DNA from: Paraburkholderia sediminicola
Lineage (GTDB): Bacteria; Pseudomonadota; Gammaproteobacteria; Burkholderiales; Burkholderiaceae
Direction: 5' to 3'
DNA length: 64,000 nt
Assembly (NCBI RefSeq): GCF_902859805.1
Contig: NZ_CADIKC010000002.1
Location: 434,001-498,000 of the forward strand
Each line of letters starts with the position of its first letter. The stretch's first letter is position 1. Positions 43,815-52,810 of the stretch are shown here, in pieces. A program made the position numbers and the translations under genes. The notes under the pieces are model-generated. The model was not told the DNA's origin, searched no databases, and saw only the letters and a list, made by a program, of their open reading frames with translations.

Positions 43815-44603
43815 TTACTTCGCGATGATGTCGCGCTTGAAATACTTCTGCGACAGGTTGCTGAGCGTGCCGTCTTTCTTTAGCGCGGCGAGCGCGGCGT
43901 CGATCTTTCCGGCCAGGGCCTTGTCACCCTTGCGCATGCCGAAGCCCGTGCCTTCGCCGAGCGTTGCCGGATCGCTGAGCGGCTGGCCGACAATCGCATA
44001 GTCGTGGCCTGACGGCTTGTTCAGGAAACCATCCTCAACAGTCTGCGCTTCCTGGACGGCGGCATCCAGACGGCCGGCAACGAGATCGGCGTACACCTGA
44101 TCCTGATCCTGGTACGACACGATCGATACGCCGGCATTCGCCCAGTGGCGCTTAAGAAAATCTTCCTGCGACGATCCCTGCAGCACACCGACGCGTTTGC
44201 CCTGCAGGCTCTTCGCATCGGGCAACAAGGGCGAACCGCGCTTCGCCACCATCACGATCGGCACCACGTAGATCGGCGGTGTGAAATCGATGGACTGTTT
44301 GCGCTTGTCCGTAATGTTCATTGCGGAATTGATGACGTCGAATTTGCGCGCCTGCAATGCGGGAATCAATCCGTCGAACGAATTCTCCACCCACTCGCAT
44401 TTCACGCCCATCTTCGCGCAGACCGCGTTGCCGACGTCGACGTCGAAGCCCTGCAATTGCCCCGTCGGCGACTTGCTTTCGAACGGCGGATACGCAGCCT
44501 CGATGCCGAAGCGCAAGGTGCTTTGAGTCTCGGCGCTGACAGTGCCAACCGAACCGATTAAAGCAGCAGCGACGAAAAGTGAGAGTGAAAGCTTCAGACG
44601 CAT
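43815..44603 (-). CDS. Periplasmic amino-acid-binding protein (Lys/Arg/Orn/His-type)
   Basis: This 262-residue SBP family 3 protein has a signal peptide (about 1-24, ending VSAET) and the family features STLRFGIEAAYPPFESKSPTG, GFDVDVGNAVCAKMGVKCEWVENSFDGLIPALQARKFDVI and NSAMNITDKRKQSIDFTPPIY. These resemble the lysine/arginine/ornithine and histidine-binding proteins (LAO/HisJ-like). It has no permease in this cluster, so another transporter must be used. It is divergent from the ornithine-cyclodeaminase-type gene with a shared palindrome. Confidence 0.9.
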   Translation of the reverse strand: MRLKLSLSLFVAAALIGSVGTVSAETQSTLRFGIEAAYPPFESKSPTGQLQGFDVDVGNAVCAKMGVKCEWVENSFDGLIPALQARKFDVINSAMNITDKRKQSIDFTPPIYVVPIVMVAKRGSPLLPDAKSLQGKRVGVLQGSSQEDFLKRHWANAGVSIVSYQDQDQVYADLVAGRLDAAVQEAQTVEDGFLNKPSGHDYAIVGQPLSDPATLGEGTGFGMRKGDKALAGKIDAALAALKKDGTLSNLSQKYFKRDIIAK

Positions 44604-44767
44604 GATGGTTCCCTATGAAATTGGGGTTCACAAAATTAGGGTACGGGGCGGTAACGGGCAGCGCGACCTCGAGAAGACGCGTGAGGTGCCAGAAAGGCCG
44701 GTTCTCACACTCGTTCTGGAACAACAGTCTATTCTGGACACTAACAATTGCAAGCGATTTTCAAAAT

Positions 44768-44788
44768 AAAAGTCCAGACTGGACTTTT
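44768..44788. promoter_or_regulatory. Perfect 21-base inverted repeat in the SBP/OCD intergenic region
   Basis: AAAAGTCCA-GAC-TGGACTTTT occupies 44768-44788 between the divergent starts at 44603 and 44844. A further TGGAC copy at 44730-44735 suggests a repeated element. It overlaps a TTGACT/TAGAAT-like region before the OCD gene. It could be the operator of the DauR-type regulator encoded two genes on. Confidence 0.5.
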
Positions 44789-44843
44789 TGACTTTAGAAT
44801 CGGGCTGACGCCGCTAGCCGGCAACGATGTGGAGAGCAGGCCC

Positions 44844-45815
44844 ATGAGCAGCACAGACACAGTATTCCCGTTGATCGTCCAGCAGGACGCAGTACGTAAA
44901 GCACTGCCCCACCTCGACGTGCGCGGCGCGTTGACCCGCATGTTTCTCTCGCTCGCGAACGATTCCGCGGTGCAGCCGCCCCAGACCTTCACTCCGTTTC
45001 CACAAGGGGTTGGCGATTTCATTACGTACCTCGGGGTCATGGCGGACGCCAAGGTATTCGGAGCAAAGATGTCGCCGTACATCGTGACCGATGCGAAACC
45101 GGTCATTACGGCATGGACCGCGTTGATGTCGATGGAAACGGGGCAGCCTTTGATGTGGTGCGATGCGGGTCTGCTCACCATCGAGCGCACCGCCGGCGCA
45201 ACGGCACTTGCGGTGGAACACCTTGCGTCGCCCGACGCGCGCCGGCTCGCCATCGTCGGCGCGGGCGCCGTGGGGCAGGCGCATTTGCGCCAGCTCGCGC
45301 CACTACGAGCGTGGGACTCGATCAATGTGTTTTCACCCGAGCTTGCGAGAAACGAGGCAAAGCGCGCGGAGGTCGGCGCCCTTCATGAACGCGTGCGGAT
45401 TTGCACCCAGCTCGATGAGTGTGTGCGCGATGCCGACGTGGTCGCGTTGTGCACATCCTCAGGCACGCCTGTACTGTCGGACAACCTGCTGACCAAGCCG
45501 GCACTCATCACGTCGATCAGCACGAATATCGCCAATGCGCATGAAATTCCACCGGCGTGGATTCAGGACATGGACGTCTATTGCGACTACCGGCGAACCA
45601 CGCCGGCCAGCGCGGGTGAAATGAAATTGGCGGCGCAACTGCATGACTGGTCGCCGGAAAGCGTTCTGGGCGATTTGCCCGAACTCGTATCCGGCAGCGC
45701 AAGGAAACCCTCCGGGCGGCGACACGTCTTCTTCCGCTCAATCGGACTCGGACTGGAAGATGTAGCGATCGCCTACGCGTTGTTCAGGCACGCAACCGGG
45801 CAACCGATCGATTGA
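44844..45815 (+). CDS. Ornithine cyclodeaminase/DauB family dehydrogenase
   Basis: This 323-residue protein belongs to the ornithine cyclodeaminase/mu-crystallin family: FPQGVGDFITYLGVMADAKVFGAKM (substrate-binding, Lys in FGAK), VGAGAVGQAHLRQLAP (NAD(P) Rossmann loop), VVALCTSSGTPVLSDN and the end RHVFFRSIGLGLEDVAIAYALF. Members are cyclodeaminases or 2-imino acid reductases such as P. aeruginosa DauB, which completes conversion of D-arginine to L-arginine. The context with a DauR-type regulator and a D-amino-acid oxidase favours a DauB-type imino-acid reductase. Start at the ATG of MSSTDTVF. Confidence 0.88.
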   Translation: MSSTDTVFPLIVQQDAVRKALPHLDVRGALTRMFLSLANDSAVQPPQTFTPFPQGVGDFITYLGVMADAKVFGAKMSPYIVTDAKPVITAWTALMSMETGQPLMWCDAGLLTIERTAGATALAVEHLASPDARRLAIVGAGAVGQAHLRQLAPLRAWDSINVFSPELARNEAKRAEVGALHERVRICTQLDECVRDADVVALCTSSGTPVLSDNLLTKPALITSISTNIANAHEIPPAWIQDMDVYCDYRRTTPASAGEMKLAAQLHDWSPESVLGDLPELVSGSARKPSGRRHVFFRSIGLGLEDVAIAYALFRHATGQPID

Positions 45816-45880
45816 ACAGGATCGATGCGGCAGTGCGTGGGTTGCCGCAAACAGGGGCGAATATTGCCCGTGGCAAAATA

Positions 45881-45906
45881 GTGCATCGCACGAATATGCG
45901 TTGCAC
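45881..45906. promoter_or_regulatory. Near-perfect inverted repeat upstream of the DauR-like gene
   Basis: GTGCATCGCA (45881-45890) and TGCGTTGCAC (45897-45906) match at nine of ten positions across a six-base spacer. It lies about 54 bases before the regulator gene, so it may be an autoregulatory site. Confidence 0.4.
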
Positions 45907-45959
45907 ATTAACGCACACGCCGGCAGACCCGGCTAAACCGAAAAATCTCATGCTTCCCT

Positions 45960-46604
45960 ATGCGAAAGACTAAGACCACACCCGCGCGCCGGCTTTTGCT
46001 GGATCGCTACGGCCGTGTCGCCGACGGTATTGCGCTGCTCTTCTTTCCGTACGTCGAAATCGTTATTCATGACCTGCATAGCCAGACGATCGCGTACATT
46101 GCAAACAACCTGTCAAAGCGTGAGCTGGGCGATGAATCGGCGCTGGAAGAGATTGATCATTCAGCGCAGTCAGGCACGATCGGTCCGTACGAAAAGATCA
46201 ATTGGGACGGCAGACGAATGCGCTGTGTCAGCACGGTGCTCTTTGACGACGCAGGCGCGGCTGTCGGCGTGATGTGCGTGAATTACAACATCGCCGTCTT
46301 TGAGGACATGAAACATGTCATCGACCGCGTGGTGTCGGGCGCGGGTCTGGTGAAGCAGCCTGAGGAGCTGTTCAAGGACGACTGGCAGGAACGCATCAAC
46401 ACGTTTCTCCACGCATGGCTTCAGGAACGCCAGCTGGCACTCAACTCCCTGACCCGGGAACACCGTCGCGAACTTGTCGAGGCATTGTGGGAGGAAGGCG
46501 CCTTCAAAGGAAAGAGCGCGGCTAATTATGTTGCCAACGTTCTGGGCATGGGCCGTGCGACCGTCTATCAGCATATAAGGGATTTACGCGGAGCCGCAGC
46601 CTAG
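45960..46604 (+). CDS. YheO/DauR-type PAS-HTH regulator
   Basis: This 214-residue protein has a YheO-like PAS domain (about 18-125: FPYVEIVIHDLHSQTIAYIAN, GVMCVNYNIAVF) and a C-terminal HTH_22 domain (about 165-212: ERQLALNSLTREHRRELVEALWEEGAFKGKSAANYVANVLGM, ending ATVYQHI). The family includes DauR, which represses D-arginine catabolism in Pseudomonas aeruginosa. It lies directly downstream of the OCD-type gene in the same direction, as dauR follows dauBA there, so it likely controls the local D-amino-acid genes. The effector is presumably one of their substrates. Confidence 0.85.
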   Translation: MRKTKTTPARRLLLDRYGRVADGIALLFFPYVEIVIHDLHSQTIAYIANNLSKRELGDESALEEIDHSAQSGTIGPYEKINWDGRRMRCVSTVLFDDAGAAVGVMCVNYNIAVFEDMKHVIDRVVSGAGLVKQPEELFKDDWQERINTFLHAWLQERQLALNSLTREHRRELVEALWEEGAFKGKSAANYVANVLGMGRATVYQHIRDLRGAAA

Positions 46605-46874
46605 GCTGAACCGGATTCAACGGCTGGCGACCGCCGACTACGGCCTCTGATATTTTCAGAAGGCAACCGCACGATATATCAGGAGCGAGTTGCACGACCG
46701 ATATACCACCGAGGCAAATTACAGTCCGCTATACTTTCAATTGCCTGAAGGTAGTCCGGTGCGCGATATGTTTGGCCAGGCATAACCGCATGCTGCCGTG
46801 TCCGAGTCGGCTGATCCACGCGTCAATCGCTCGGCGATGCGAAAAACCACCGCAATATTGTCGGAGACGGGCAC

Positions 46875-48278
46875 ATGAGCACGACAATTTCAATCGAAGA
46901 GCCGCCTCGCCTCATCGGGATCGTGACCAAGATCTACTCGAGTTTGCTGGTCATTGGTTTTGCGCTCCTTCCCGCCTACCTGATTGCCTATCTGGCTTTC
47001 TTTCAAGACCCAAGCCTGAAGTTCGAAAACCACGGGTTCCATGAAATCGCGATCGCTGCTGCAACGCTCGAGGGGCTGTTTGTCACCTATGTGACCTGGC
47101 GTTGTTTTCTGTCGTCGGGTGAACCGCTGTTGCGGTGGTTGACTTTGGGTTTCCTGGGCTTCGTGCTGGTCTATGCGCTGCACGGCGCGTTCACCGGCAT
47201 GGCGCATCACAATATCTGGCTATTCCTGCTGTATGGACCCGCATCGCGTCTGGTGATGTCGGTGCTTCTGCTGATTGGACTTCTCTCGTACCACCGCGCA
47301 CCGGAACCGCTCAAGCAGCGCTCGAATCCGCGCCCGTGGCTCATGTGGATCGCTGTGTTCGTCGTGATCGACGTGGTTGTCGGAATCATTGCGAACTCGC
47401 CCATTGCGGGCGACCTCGCCGTGCGGCTAACCATGGAAGGCGGAGCGCTTGTCTTCTCGACGCTGAACGTCACGGTGCTGATGCTGCGTCGCATTCGCTC
47501 GCCACTGATGGTGATCTATGGCATCTCAATCACCTTCTTCGCGCTGGCGTCGCTCGCGTTCATTCTCGGCAAGCCGTGGAATCATATGTGGTGGCTGGCA
47601 CACGCGATCTTCGCCGCCGGCTTTTTCCTGCTGAGCTATGGCGTCGTGCAAGCGTTTCGTACAACGCGTTCGTTTTCGACGATCTACAGCCAGGAAGAAC
47701 TGATGGCTCGCCTCGCCGAAGCAATGGCACGCACGGAAAGCGCGCTGCAGGAACTCCAACGCACCAATCACAAGCTCGAGCACCTCGCCGCGACCGATCC
47801 GCTGACCGGTGCCGCGAACCGGCGCGAATTTATCCAGCAAGTGGAGGCGGAAATCGCACGAGCGAGGCGCGATGGTGCGCCGTTCTCGCTGCTGGCGCTG
47901 GATCTCGACCACTTCAAACTGATCAACGACAACTACGGCCATCAGGTAGGTGACGAGGTGTTGCAGCGATTCGTGCAGAAATGCCTCGATGCCATTCGGC
48001 CCTATGACGGCGTGGCGCGAGTGGGTGGCGAAGAGTTCATGGTGCTGCTGCCTAGAGCTGCGCTGGAGGTGGCACGTTCGATCGCGGAGCGCGTTCGGGG
48101 CGCTGTGGCTACCGAGGAGTTCTATACCGGAACCGGGCGAGCCGTCGCCGTTACTGTCAGCGTTGGCGTCTCCGAGTTCGGCCGAGACGGCGACACGATC
48201 GACACCCTTTTACGCGTTGCCGATGAACGCCTGTACCGGGCCAAGCACGATGGCCGTAACCGTGTGGTGGCGGGATAG
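46875..48278 (+). CDS. Membrane diguanylate cyclase (GGDEF)
   Basis: This 467-residue protein has about seven hydrophobic helices in residues 18-265, an N-terminal membrane sensor region, a coiled-coil linker (MARLAEAMARTESALQELQRTNHKLEHL) and a GGDEF domain from about 305. The active-site motif is GGEEF at 384-388, and RPYD at 375-378 is a good inhibitory I-site five residues before it. It should make cyclic-di-GMP with product feedback inhibition. The linker before DPLTGAANRREF is typical. No partner gene lies nearby. Confidence 0.9.
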   Translation: MSTTISIEEPPRLIGIVTKIYSSLLVIGFALLPAYLIAYLAFFQDPSLKFENHGFHEIAIAAATLEGLFVTYVTWRCFLSSGEPLLRWLTLGFLGFVLVYALHGAFTGMAHHNIWLFLLYGPASRLVMSVLLLIGLLSYHRAPEPLKQRSNPRPWLMWIAVFVVIDVVVGIIANSPIAGDLAVRLTMEGGALVFSTLNVTVLMLRRIRSPLMVIYGISITFFALASLAFILGKPWNHMWWLAHAIFAAGFFLLSYGVVQAFRTTRSFSTIYSQEELMARLAEAMARTESALQELQRTNHKLEHLAATDPLTGAANRREFIQQVEAEIARARRDGAPFSLLALDLDHFKLINDNYGHQVGDEVLQRFVQKCLDAIRPYDGVARVGGEEFMVLLPRAALEVARSIAERVRGAVATEEFYTGTGRAVAVTVSVGVSEFGRDGDTIDTLLRVADERLYRAKHDGRNRVVAG

Positions 48279-48404
48279 AGGCGTTTAACAGGTGACGCTC
48301 TTTGCCACCTACGGGTTTTTCCTGGTCTCAGCCTATGTCGATACCGGTGTCGCCGGATCGTCGTAGGAGTATGTTCAACTTCTCCAGTGAAAGGCCCGCA
48401 CACC

Positions 48405-48851
48405 ATGACTACCGGAACAATCCGTCTCCATCGCGTCCTGAACGCTAAGCCCGAACGTATCTATCGAGCCTTCCTCGAACCCGATGCGATCGCGAAATGG
48501 CTTCCTCCCTACGGGTTCACCTGTCAGGTCCACCACATGGATGCACGCGTGGGTGGCACTCACAAAATGTCCTTCCGTAACTTCGGCACCGGCAATGGCC
48601 ACTCGTTCGGCGGCGAGTACGTCGAACTGGTGCCGTTCGAGAAGATCCGCTACACGGACCGATTCGACGACCCCAACCTGCCCGGCCAGATGGACGTCAC
48701 GATTTCCTTGCGGGCGGTGTCCTGCGGAACCGAGCTCACGATCGTGCAGGAGGGTGTGCCCGAGGTCATTCCAGTGGAGATGTGCTACCTCGGCTGGCAG
48801 GAGTCGCTGGTCCAGTTGGCAAAGTTGGTCGAACCGGTCATCCCTGACTGA
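48405..48851 (+). CDS. SRPBCC/AHSA1-like protein
   Basis: This 148-residue protein matches the activator-of-Hsp90-ATPase-like SRPBCC family: RLHRVLNAKPERIYRAFLEPDAIAKWLPPYGF, GGTHKMSFRNFGTGNGHSFGGEYVELVPFEKIRYTDRF and the end CYLGWQESLVQLAKLVEP. Such proteins bind hydrophobic molecules and have no assigned reaction. Start chosen at MTTGTIR; a GTG six codons earlier is less likely. It is convergent with the AmiR-like gene. Confidence 0.82.
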   Translation: MTTGTIRLHRVLNAKPERIYRAFLEPDAIAKWLPPYGFTCQVHHMDARVGGTHKMSFRNFGTGNGHSFGGEYVELVPFEKIRYTDRFDDPNLPGQMDVTISLRAVSCGTELTIVQEGVPEVIPVEMCYLGWQESLVQLAKLVEPVIPD

Positions 48852-48940
48852 CGAAACCGGCATCGGCGCAACGGCGTACGCGCTACCGGTCAGTGCGTCC
48901 TCTTCGTGCTTACCGCCGGACGTCTAGCGAGTGGTAAGGC

Positions 48941-49561
48941 TCAAGGCTTTGGTACCTTGCCAAGGCCGAGCTTTTCCATCGCCTCATGGGCATCGATCAC
49001 CAACGTGGCGATCTCGCTCACCGTGACCCGGAGACTCGTCGCTCTCGAGCGAATGTGCTCGTATGCGTTACTCTCGCTGAGCTGGTGCGCCTCCATAAGG
49101 ATGCGGATGGCCTTCTCGATGTGGCGTCGCGCCTTGATCGCCTCCTCAAGCTTGGCGACCTTGCTATGCAAGCGCTGCTGATAGCCTGAGGACGCGCGCG
49201 CGAGCACCAGCGTGCTCAGAATGCCGGTAGACCGGTAGGGCTTGGTGATGACGCCATGCGCCTGTGTATCCACCAGCATTTTCAGCGCCGTTGGATTTTC
49301 GTAGTCGGATAACGCGATCAACGTGGCTTCGGTATCGGCTGCGCACCAGTTGCCCGCGCTGCGGGTTTCGGGGCCGACGAGAAAGAAAATCGCATCGACA
49401 TCGGCGGGCAATTGCGACGGAAACGGCCAGAGCACGCGCACCGGACAGCCGATCCGGCGCAACTGCTCTTCCAGAACAATACGGTCCTCACCCGGCGGAT
49501 GAATCACGAGGACGCGCAGCGTGCGTAGATCGTCGAACAGACGACGGGCCCCCGTGCTCAT
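48941..49561 (-). CDS. ANTAR-domain RNA-binding antiterminator, AmiR-like
   Basis: This 206-residue protein has a response-regulator-like N-terminal half (RVLVIHPPGEDRIVLEEQL, ALSDYENPTALKMLVDTQAHGVITKPY, about 12-110) and a C-terminal coiled coil plus ANTAR domain (KLEEAIKARRHIEKAIRILMEAHQLSESNAYEHIRSRA, then VTVSEIATLVIDA). ANTAR domains bind leader RNA hairpins and stop termination. The start ATG overlaps the stop of the AmiC-like gene (ATGA), a coupling typical of amiC-amiR. It is the last gene of the operon whose leader has a fitting hairpin pair and terminator. In the Pseudomonas model, AmiC holds AmiR until an amide binds. Confidence 0.9.
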   Translation of the reverse strand: MSTGARRLFDDLRTLRVLVIHPPGEDRIVLEEQLRRIGCPVRVLWPFPSQLPADVDAIFFLVGPETRSAGNWCAADTEATLIALSDYENPTALKMLVDTQAHGVITKPYRSTGILSTLVLARASSGYQQRLHSKVAKLEEAIKARRHIEKAIRILMEAHQLSESNAYEHIRSRATSLRVTVSEIATLVIDAHEAMEKLGLGKVPKP

Positions 49562-50733
49562 GCCGATTCTCCGTCGAGCCAGAATTCCGCGAATCCGTAC
49601 GTCGTCAGATAGGGATCGGGTTTGACCGGACCTCGCCCCTCCCAGACGATATCGAACGAACCGTCCGGCCTGCACACGGCAATGCGTGGCGTCAGGATCG
49701 CGTGATTGTTCTCCGGATCGATTTTCAGCACTCCCTCCGGCGAATCGAATTCGACTTCGTGTACCGCCTCCACCAGCCTGGCCGTATCGAGACTTCCGCA
49801 ACGGGCCAGCGCCAGCGCAAACAGATGCACCTGGTTATACGCCATCTCCGACCACATGCTGGCCGGTTGATCTCCGAATCGTGCATGCCATGATTTCAGA
49901 AAGCGCTGGTTACTCGCAAGGTTCAGCGTGTTGACGTAACTCGCCGAGACGATGTGGCTGCCACACAGTTCGGAGCCGATCATCCGCGTTTCGCCCTCCG
50001 TCATTGTCAAGCTTGCGATCGGAATCTGTGCCGGGTCGATACCGTGCTCGCGATACAACCGATAAAAGTCGCGCGCGCCTCGCCCGATCAGCGTGGAGAA
50101 CACGACGTCAGGCTCGATGTCCTTGATCTGACGTACCACCTCTTCCAGCGCCGCTGGATCCGCATCGCTCGGCAGATAGAGTTCCTCCACGATTTCGCCG
50201 CCATGCTGCTCGACCATGTCGCGCATGATCCGATTCGATTCTCGCGGATAGATGTAGTCGGCGCCAACCAGAAAAAAACGGCGGCCGTGATTGCGCAGCA
50301 GATAAGCAGCCAGTTGCATGCTGTTCTGGTTCGGTACCCCGCCGGTGTAGATCACGTTCGGCGAATACTCGAATCCTTCGTAGATCGAGCAGTACCAGAG
50401 CAATGCGTTGGTGCGCTCGATCACCGGCAAAACCGCCTTTCGGCTCGACGAAGTCGAACAGCCGAAAATCACGGTCACGTCGTCTTCCTGCAGCATCCGC
50501 GTGGCGAGCCGGCGATATTCGTCCGGATCGCTCTTCGGATCGTAAACAACCGGGTCGAGCAGGCGTCCGCCCACGCCGCCGGCCGCGTTGACTTCCTCAA
50601 TCGCGAGCACGGTGCCGAAAAAATGCTCCGATCCGGTCGCCGAAGTCACGCCCGTGCGCGAGTACAACACGCCGATGCGCCAACCATCGTCCGCGGGCGC
50701 CGGATTGGCCGACTGTCGCGAGCTCGCCTCCAT
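49558..50733 (-). CDS. AmiC-like amide-sensing binding protein
   Basis: This 391-residue periplasmic-binding-protein-type sensor resembles AmiC: RIGVLYSRTGVTSATGSEHFFGTVLAIEEVNAAGGVGGRLLDPV, VIFGCSTSSSRKAVLPVIERTNALLWYCSIYEGFE, IYTGGVPNQNSMQLAAYLLRNHG, FFLVGADYIYPRESNRIMRDMV. It has no signal peptide, so it stays in the cytoplasm where AmiR is. The ATG has a perfect AAGGAGG site. It is followed by the AmiR-like gene in four-base overlap, so the pair is coupled. It probably senses an amide or nitrile-derived compound and releases AmiR. Confidence 0.88.
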   Translation of the reverse strand: MEASSRQSANPAPADDGWRIGVLYSRTGVTSATGSEHFFGTVLAIEEVNAAGGVGGRLLDPVVYDPKSDPDEYRRLATRMLQEDDVTVIFGCSTSSSRKAVLPVIERTNALLWYCSIYEGFEYSPNVIYTGGVPNQNSMQLAAYLLRNHGRRFFLVGADYIYPRESNRIMRDMVEQHGGEIVEELYLPSDADPAALEEVVRQIKDIEPDVVFSTLIGRGARDFYRLYREHGIDPAQIPIASLTMTEGETRMIGSELCGSHIVSASYVNTLNLASNQRFLKSWHARFGDQPASMWSEMAYNQVHLFALALARCGSLDTARLVEAVHEVEFDSPEGVLKIDPENNHAILTPRIAVCRPDGSFDIVWEGRGPVKPDPYLTTYGFAEFWLDGESA

Positions 50734-50765
50734 TTCGTCTCCTCCTTGCATCGCTTCCTCGTTGC

Positions 50766-52067
50766 TCAGGTCGCGGGAAAACGTCTCACTGCTGCCGCGA
50801 TCGCCTGCTCGGCAAATGCGGCGGTGTCGAGGCATCGGGCATCGTCCCAAGGGCGGCAGATCACCTGCACGCCGATCGGAGCGCCGCGTGCGCCCCTCAA
50901 TCCCGGCACGTTCACGCACGGGCAACCGAGCAGGGTCCAATTGCGATTGAACGCGGGGTCGCCCGTGGACGCGTGGCCTTCGGGCGCTTCGTCAGGCGCG
51001 CTCGGCGTCAGCAAGCCGGTGATGCCGTCGAATAGTTCGGCAAGCCTCGCCTTCGCCTGTTCCGCGAGCACACATGCCTTGATATAAGTTGCCGTATCGA
51101 CTCTCGCTGCACGATCAAGAAAACCAGCGAGCATCGGCGATAGATCCACACGATGATGATCGTACTCGAAGCCCAACGACTGATACGCCTCATAGCTCTG
51201 GATCGTATCGTGCGCGGCAACCAGCTCGGCCATCCACGGCGCGAAACGCACACGCCGCACGCGCCCTCCCGCCTGCTCGATGGCGCGCACCGCCGTGTCG
51301 AGCGCGTCGCTTGCATTCGCCGACGGCGCGGTCCATGGGTAGCTGTCCGGCACGCCGAACACCGGGCCGGCCGTCACGCCGCCCAGTGCAAGTGACCTGC
51401 CCGACAGGGCCTGAGCGAAGAACGCCACGTCACGCACACCGGCGCCGAACAGGCCGACCGTATCGAACGACCACGAGAAGCACTTCATGCCGACGGTCGG
51501 CAGCATGCCGAGTGTGGGCTTGTAGCCAGCGATGCCGCAGAACGAAGCGGGCCGGATGGTTGAGCCGCCGGTCTGCGTGCCGATCGCGAAAGGCACGATG
51601 CCGGCTGCCACTGCGGCGGCCGACCCGGACGAAGATCCACCCGGGGTACGCGTCAGATCGCACGGATTGCGCGTCACTGGCGGCGTCATATAGGCGAATT
51701 CGCTGGTGACGGTCTTGCCGATGACAATGCCGCCGTTACGCCGCAGTAACGTGACAATCGCGGCATCGGATTTCGGCTGATAACCTGCGTAAATTGGCGA
51801 GCCGTAGCCGGTGACCAGGTCGCTCGTGTCGAAGATATCTTTCACCGCGATCGGTATGCCGGCCAACGGACCCGTTGCACCAGCGGCCGAGGTCAATGCC
51901 GCTTCCCGTTGCGCGACGGCCGTCATCGCCCTCACCTCGGGCTCGACTTCCTCGATGCGCGCGAACGACTCGAGAACGGCGCGTTCGCGCTCGCGCGGGT
52001 CGTCGGCGGTTTTCTCGAGCAGGTCCAGTCCTGAGCGGGGTCGATAGAAGGAGTTTGCGTTCGTCAT
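50766..52067 (-). CDS. Amidase signature family enzyme
   Basis: This 433-residue amidase has the Ser-cisSer-Lys triad at Lys76 ([10 protein letters not shown]), Ser145 ([15 protein letters not shown]) and Ser169 ([12 protein letters not shown]); the 24-residue spacing of the two serines matches the family. The enzyme would hydrolyse a primary amide to acid and ammonia in the cytoplasm. It precedes the AmiC-like gene by 32 bases and follows the ABC genes, so it handles either the imported amide or the product of the nitrilase-type enzyme. Aryl or aliphatic preference is unknown. Confidence 0.9.
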   Translation of the reverse strand: MTNANSFYRPRSGLDLLEKTADDPRERERAVLESFARIEEVEPEVRAMTAVAQREAALTSAAGATGPLAGIPIAVKDIFDTSDLVTGYGSPIYAGYQPKSDAAIVTLLRRNGGIVIGKTVTSEFAYMTPPVTRNPCDLTRTPGGSSSGSAAAVAAGIVPFAIGTQTGGSTIRPASFCGIAGYKPTLGMLPTVGMKCFSWSFDTVGLFGAGVRDVAFFAQALSGRSLALGGVTAGPVFGVPDSYPWTAPSANASDALDTAVRAIEQAGGRVRRVRFAPWMAELVAAHDTIQSYEAYQSLGFEYDHHRVDLSPMLAGFLDRAARVDTATYIKACVLAEQAKARLAELFDGITGLLTPSAPDEAPEGHASTGDPAFNRNWTLLGCPCVNVPGLRGARGAPIGVQVICRPWDDARCLDTAAFAEQAIAAAVRRFPAT

Positions 52068-52102
52068 ATGCCGCCTTTCGTCATGGTCGTCCTGAATGTT
52101 GC

Positions 52103-52810
52103 TTACACGCGCAGGTGTTCGAAGATCGATCCTACCGCTGCTTCATCTTTCGCGTTGCCATGCTCGAGGATCTCACCTTGTTTGAGTACCGCGTAGCGAT
52201 CGGCAACCTTCAGCGCGAACGGAACATTCTGCTCTACCAGCAGCAGCGTCGTGCCGTGCTGGCTGCGCTCCCATAGCAGCGCGTCGGCAAGCCGGTCGAT
52301 CACGGACGGTTGCAACCCCTCCGTAATCTCGTCGAGCAAAATGAGCGATGGGCGCATCATGAGCGCGCGCGCCACCAGCAGCATCTTCTGTTCGCCGCCG
52401 GAAAGCGTGCCGGCCAACTGCTTCAGGCGACTTGCGAACACCGGGAACACGGGCTCGATCGCGGCAAAGCGTTCGTCGAACGCCGACGCCTTCTCGAGTC
52501 CAAGACGCAGATTGTCGCGAATGGTGAGGTCCTGAAACAAGGCATGTTCCTGCGGAGCGTAAGCAATACCTTCTCGTGCAATCTGGTGAGGCGCCATGCG
52601 CGTGATGTCTTGCCCGCGTGCACGGATGGCGCCCGCCTTTTTCGGCAGATAGCCCATGATTGTCTTGAGCACCGTCGTCTTGCCCATGCCGTTCTTGCCG
52701 AGCAGCGCGACGGCCTCGCCGTCGGCAACGGTGATCGACAGCTTGCGCAGCACGACCGAAGCCTTGTATCCGCTCGTCACGTCCTGCAACTCCAGCGCAA
52801 TCTGGCTCAT
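52103..52810 (-). CDS. Branched-chain amino acid/amide-type ABC ATPase (LivF-like)
   Basis: This 235-residue ATPase is of the LivF type: VALLGKNGMGKTTVLKTIMG (Walker A), GIAYAPQEHALFQDLTIRDNLRLG, TLSGGEQKMLLVARALMMRPSLILLDEITEGL (signature and Walker B; the T after E is I-T-E rather than P-T) and LLLVEQNV. The start codon overlaps the previous gene by four bases. LivF-type proteins pair with a LivG-type ATPase, here fused to the permease next door. Confidence 0.92.
   Translation of the reverse strand: MSQIALELQDVTSGYKASVVLRKLSITVADGEAVALLGKNGMGKTTVLKTIMGYLPKKAGAIRARGQDITRMAPHQIAREGIAYAPQEHALFQDLTIRDNLRLGLEKASAFDERFAAIEPVFPVFASRLKQLAGTLSGGEQKMLLVARALMMRPSLILLDEITEGLQPSVIDRLADALLWERSQHGTTLLLVEQNVPFALKVADRYAVLKQGEILEHGNAKDEAAVGSIFEHLRV

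Noticed and set aside
42362..43828. A 488-codon plus-strand frame antisense to the DadA-like gene
   Set aside because: It is a high-GC shadow of a clear flavoprotein gene, with no family motifs of its own and no ribosome site.
49954..51087. A 377-codon plus-strand frame over the AmiC-like and amidase genes
   Set aside because: Antisense shadow; the minus-strand frames carry the catalytic and family residues.
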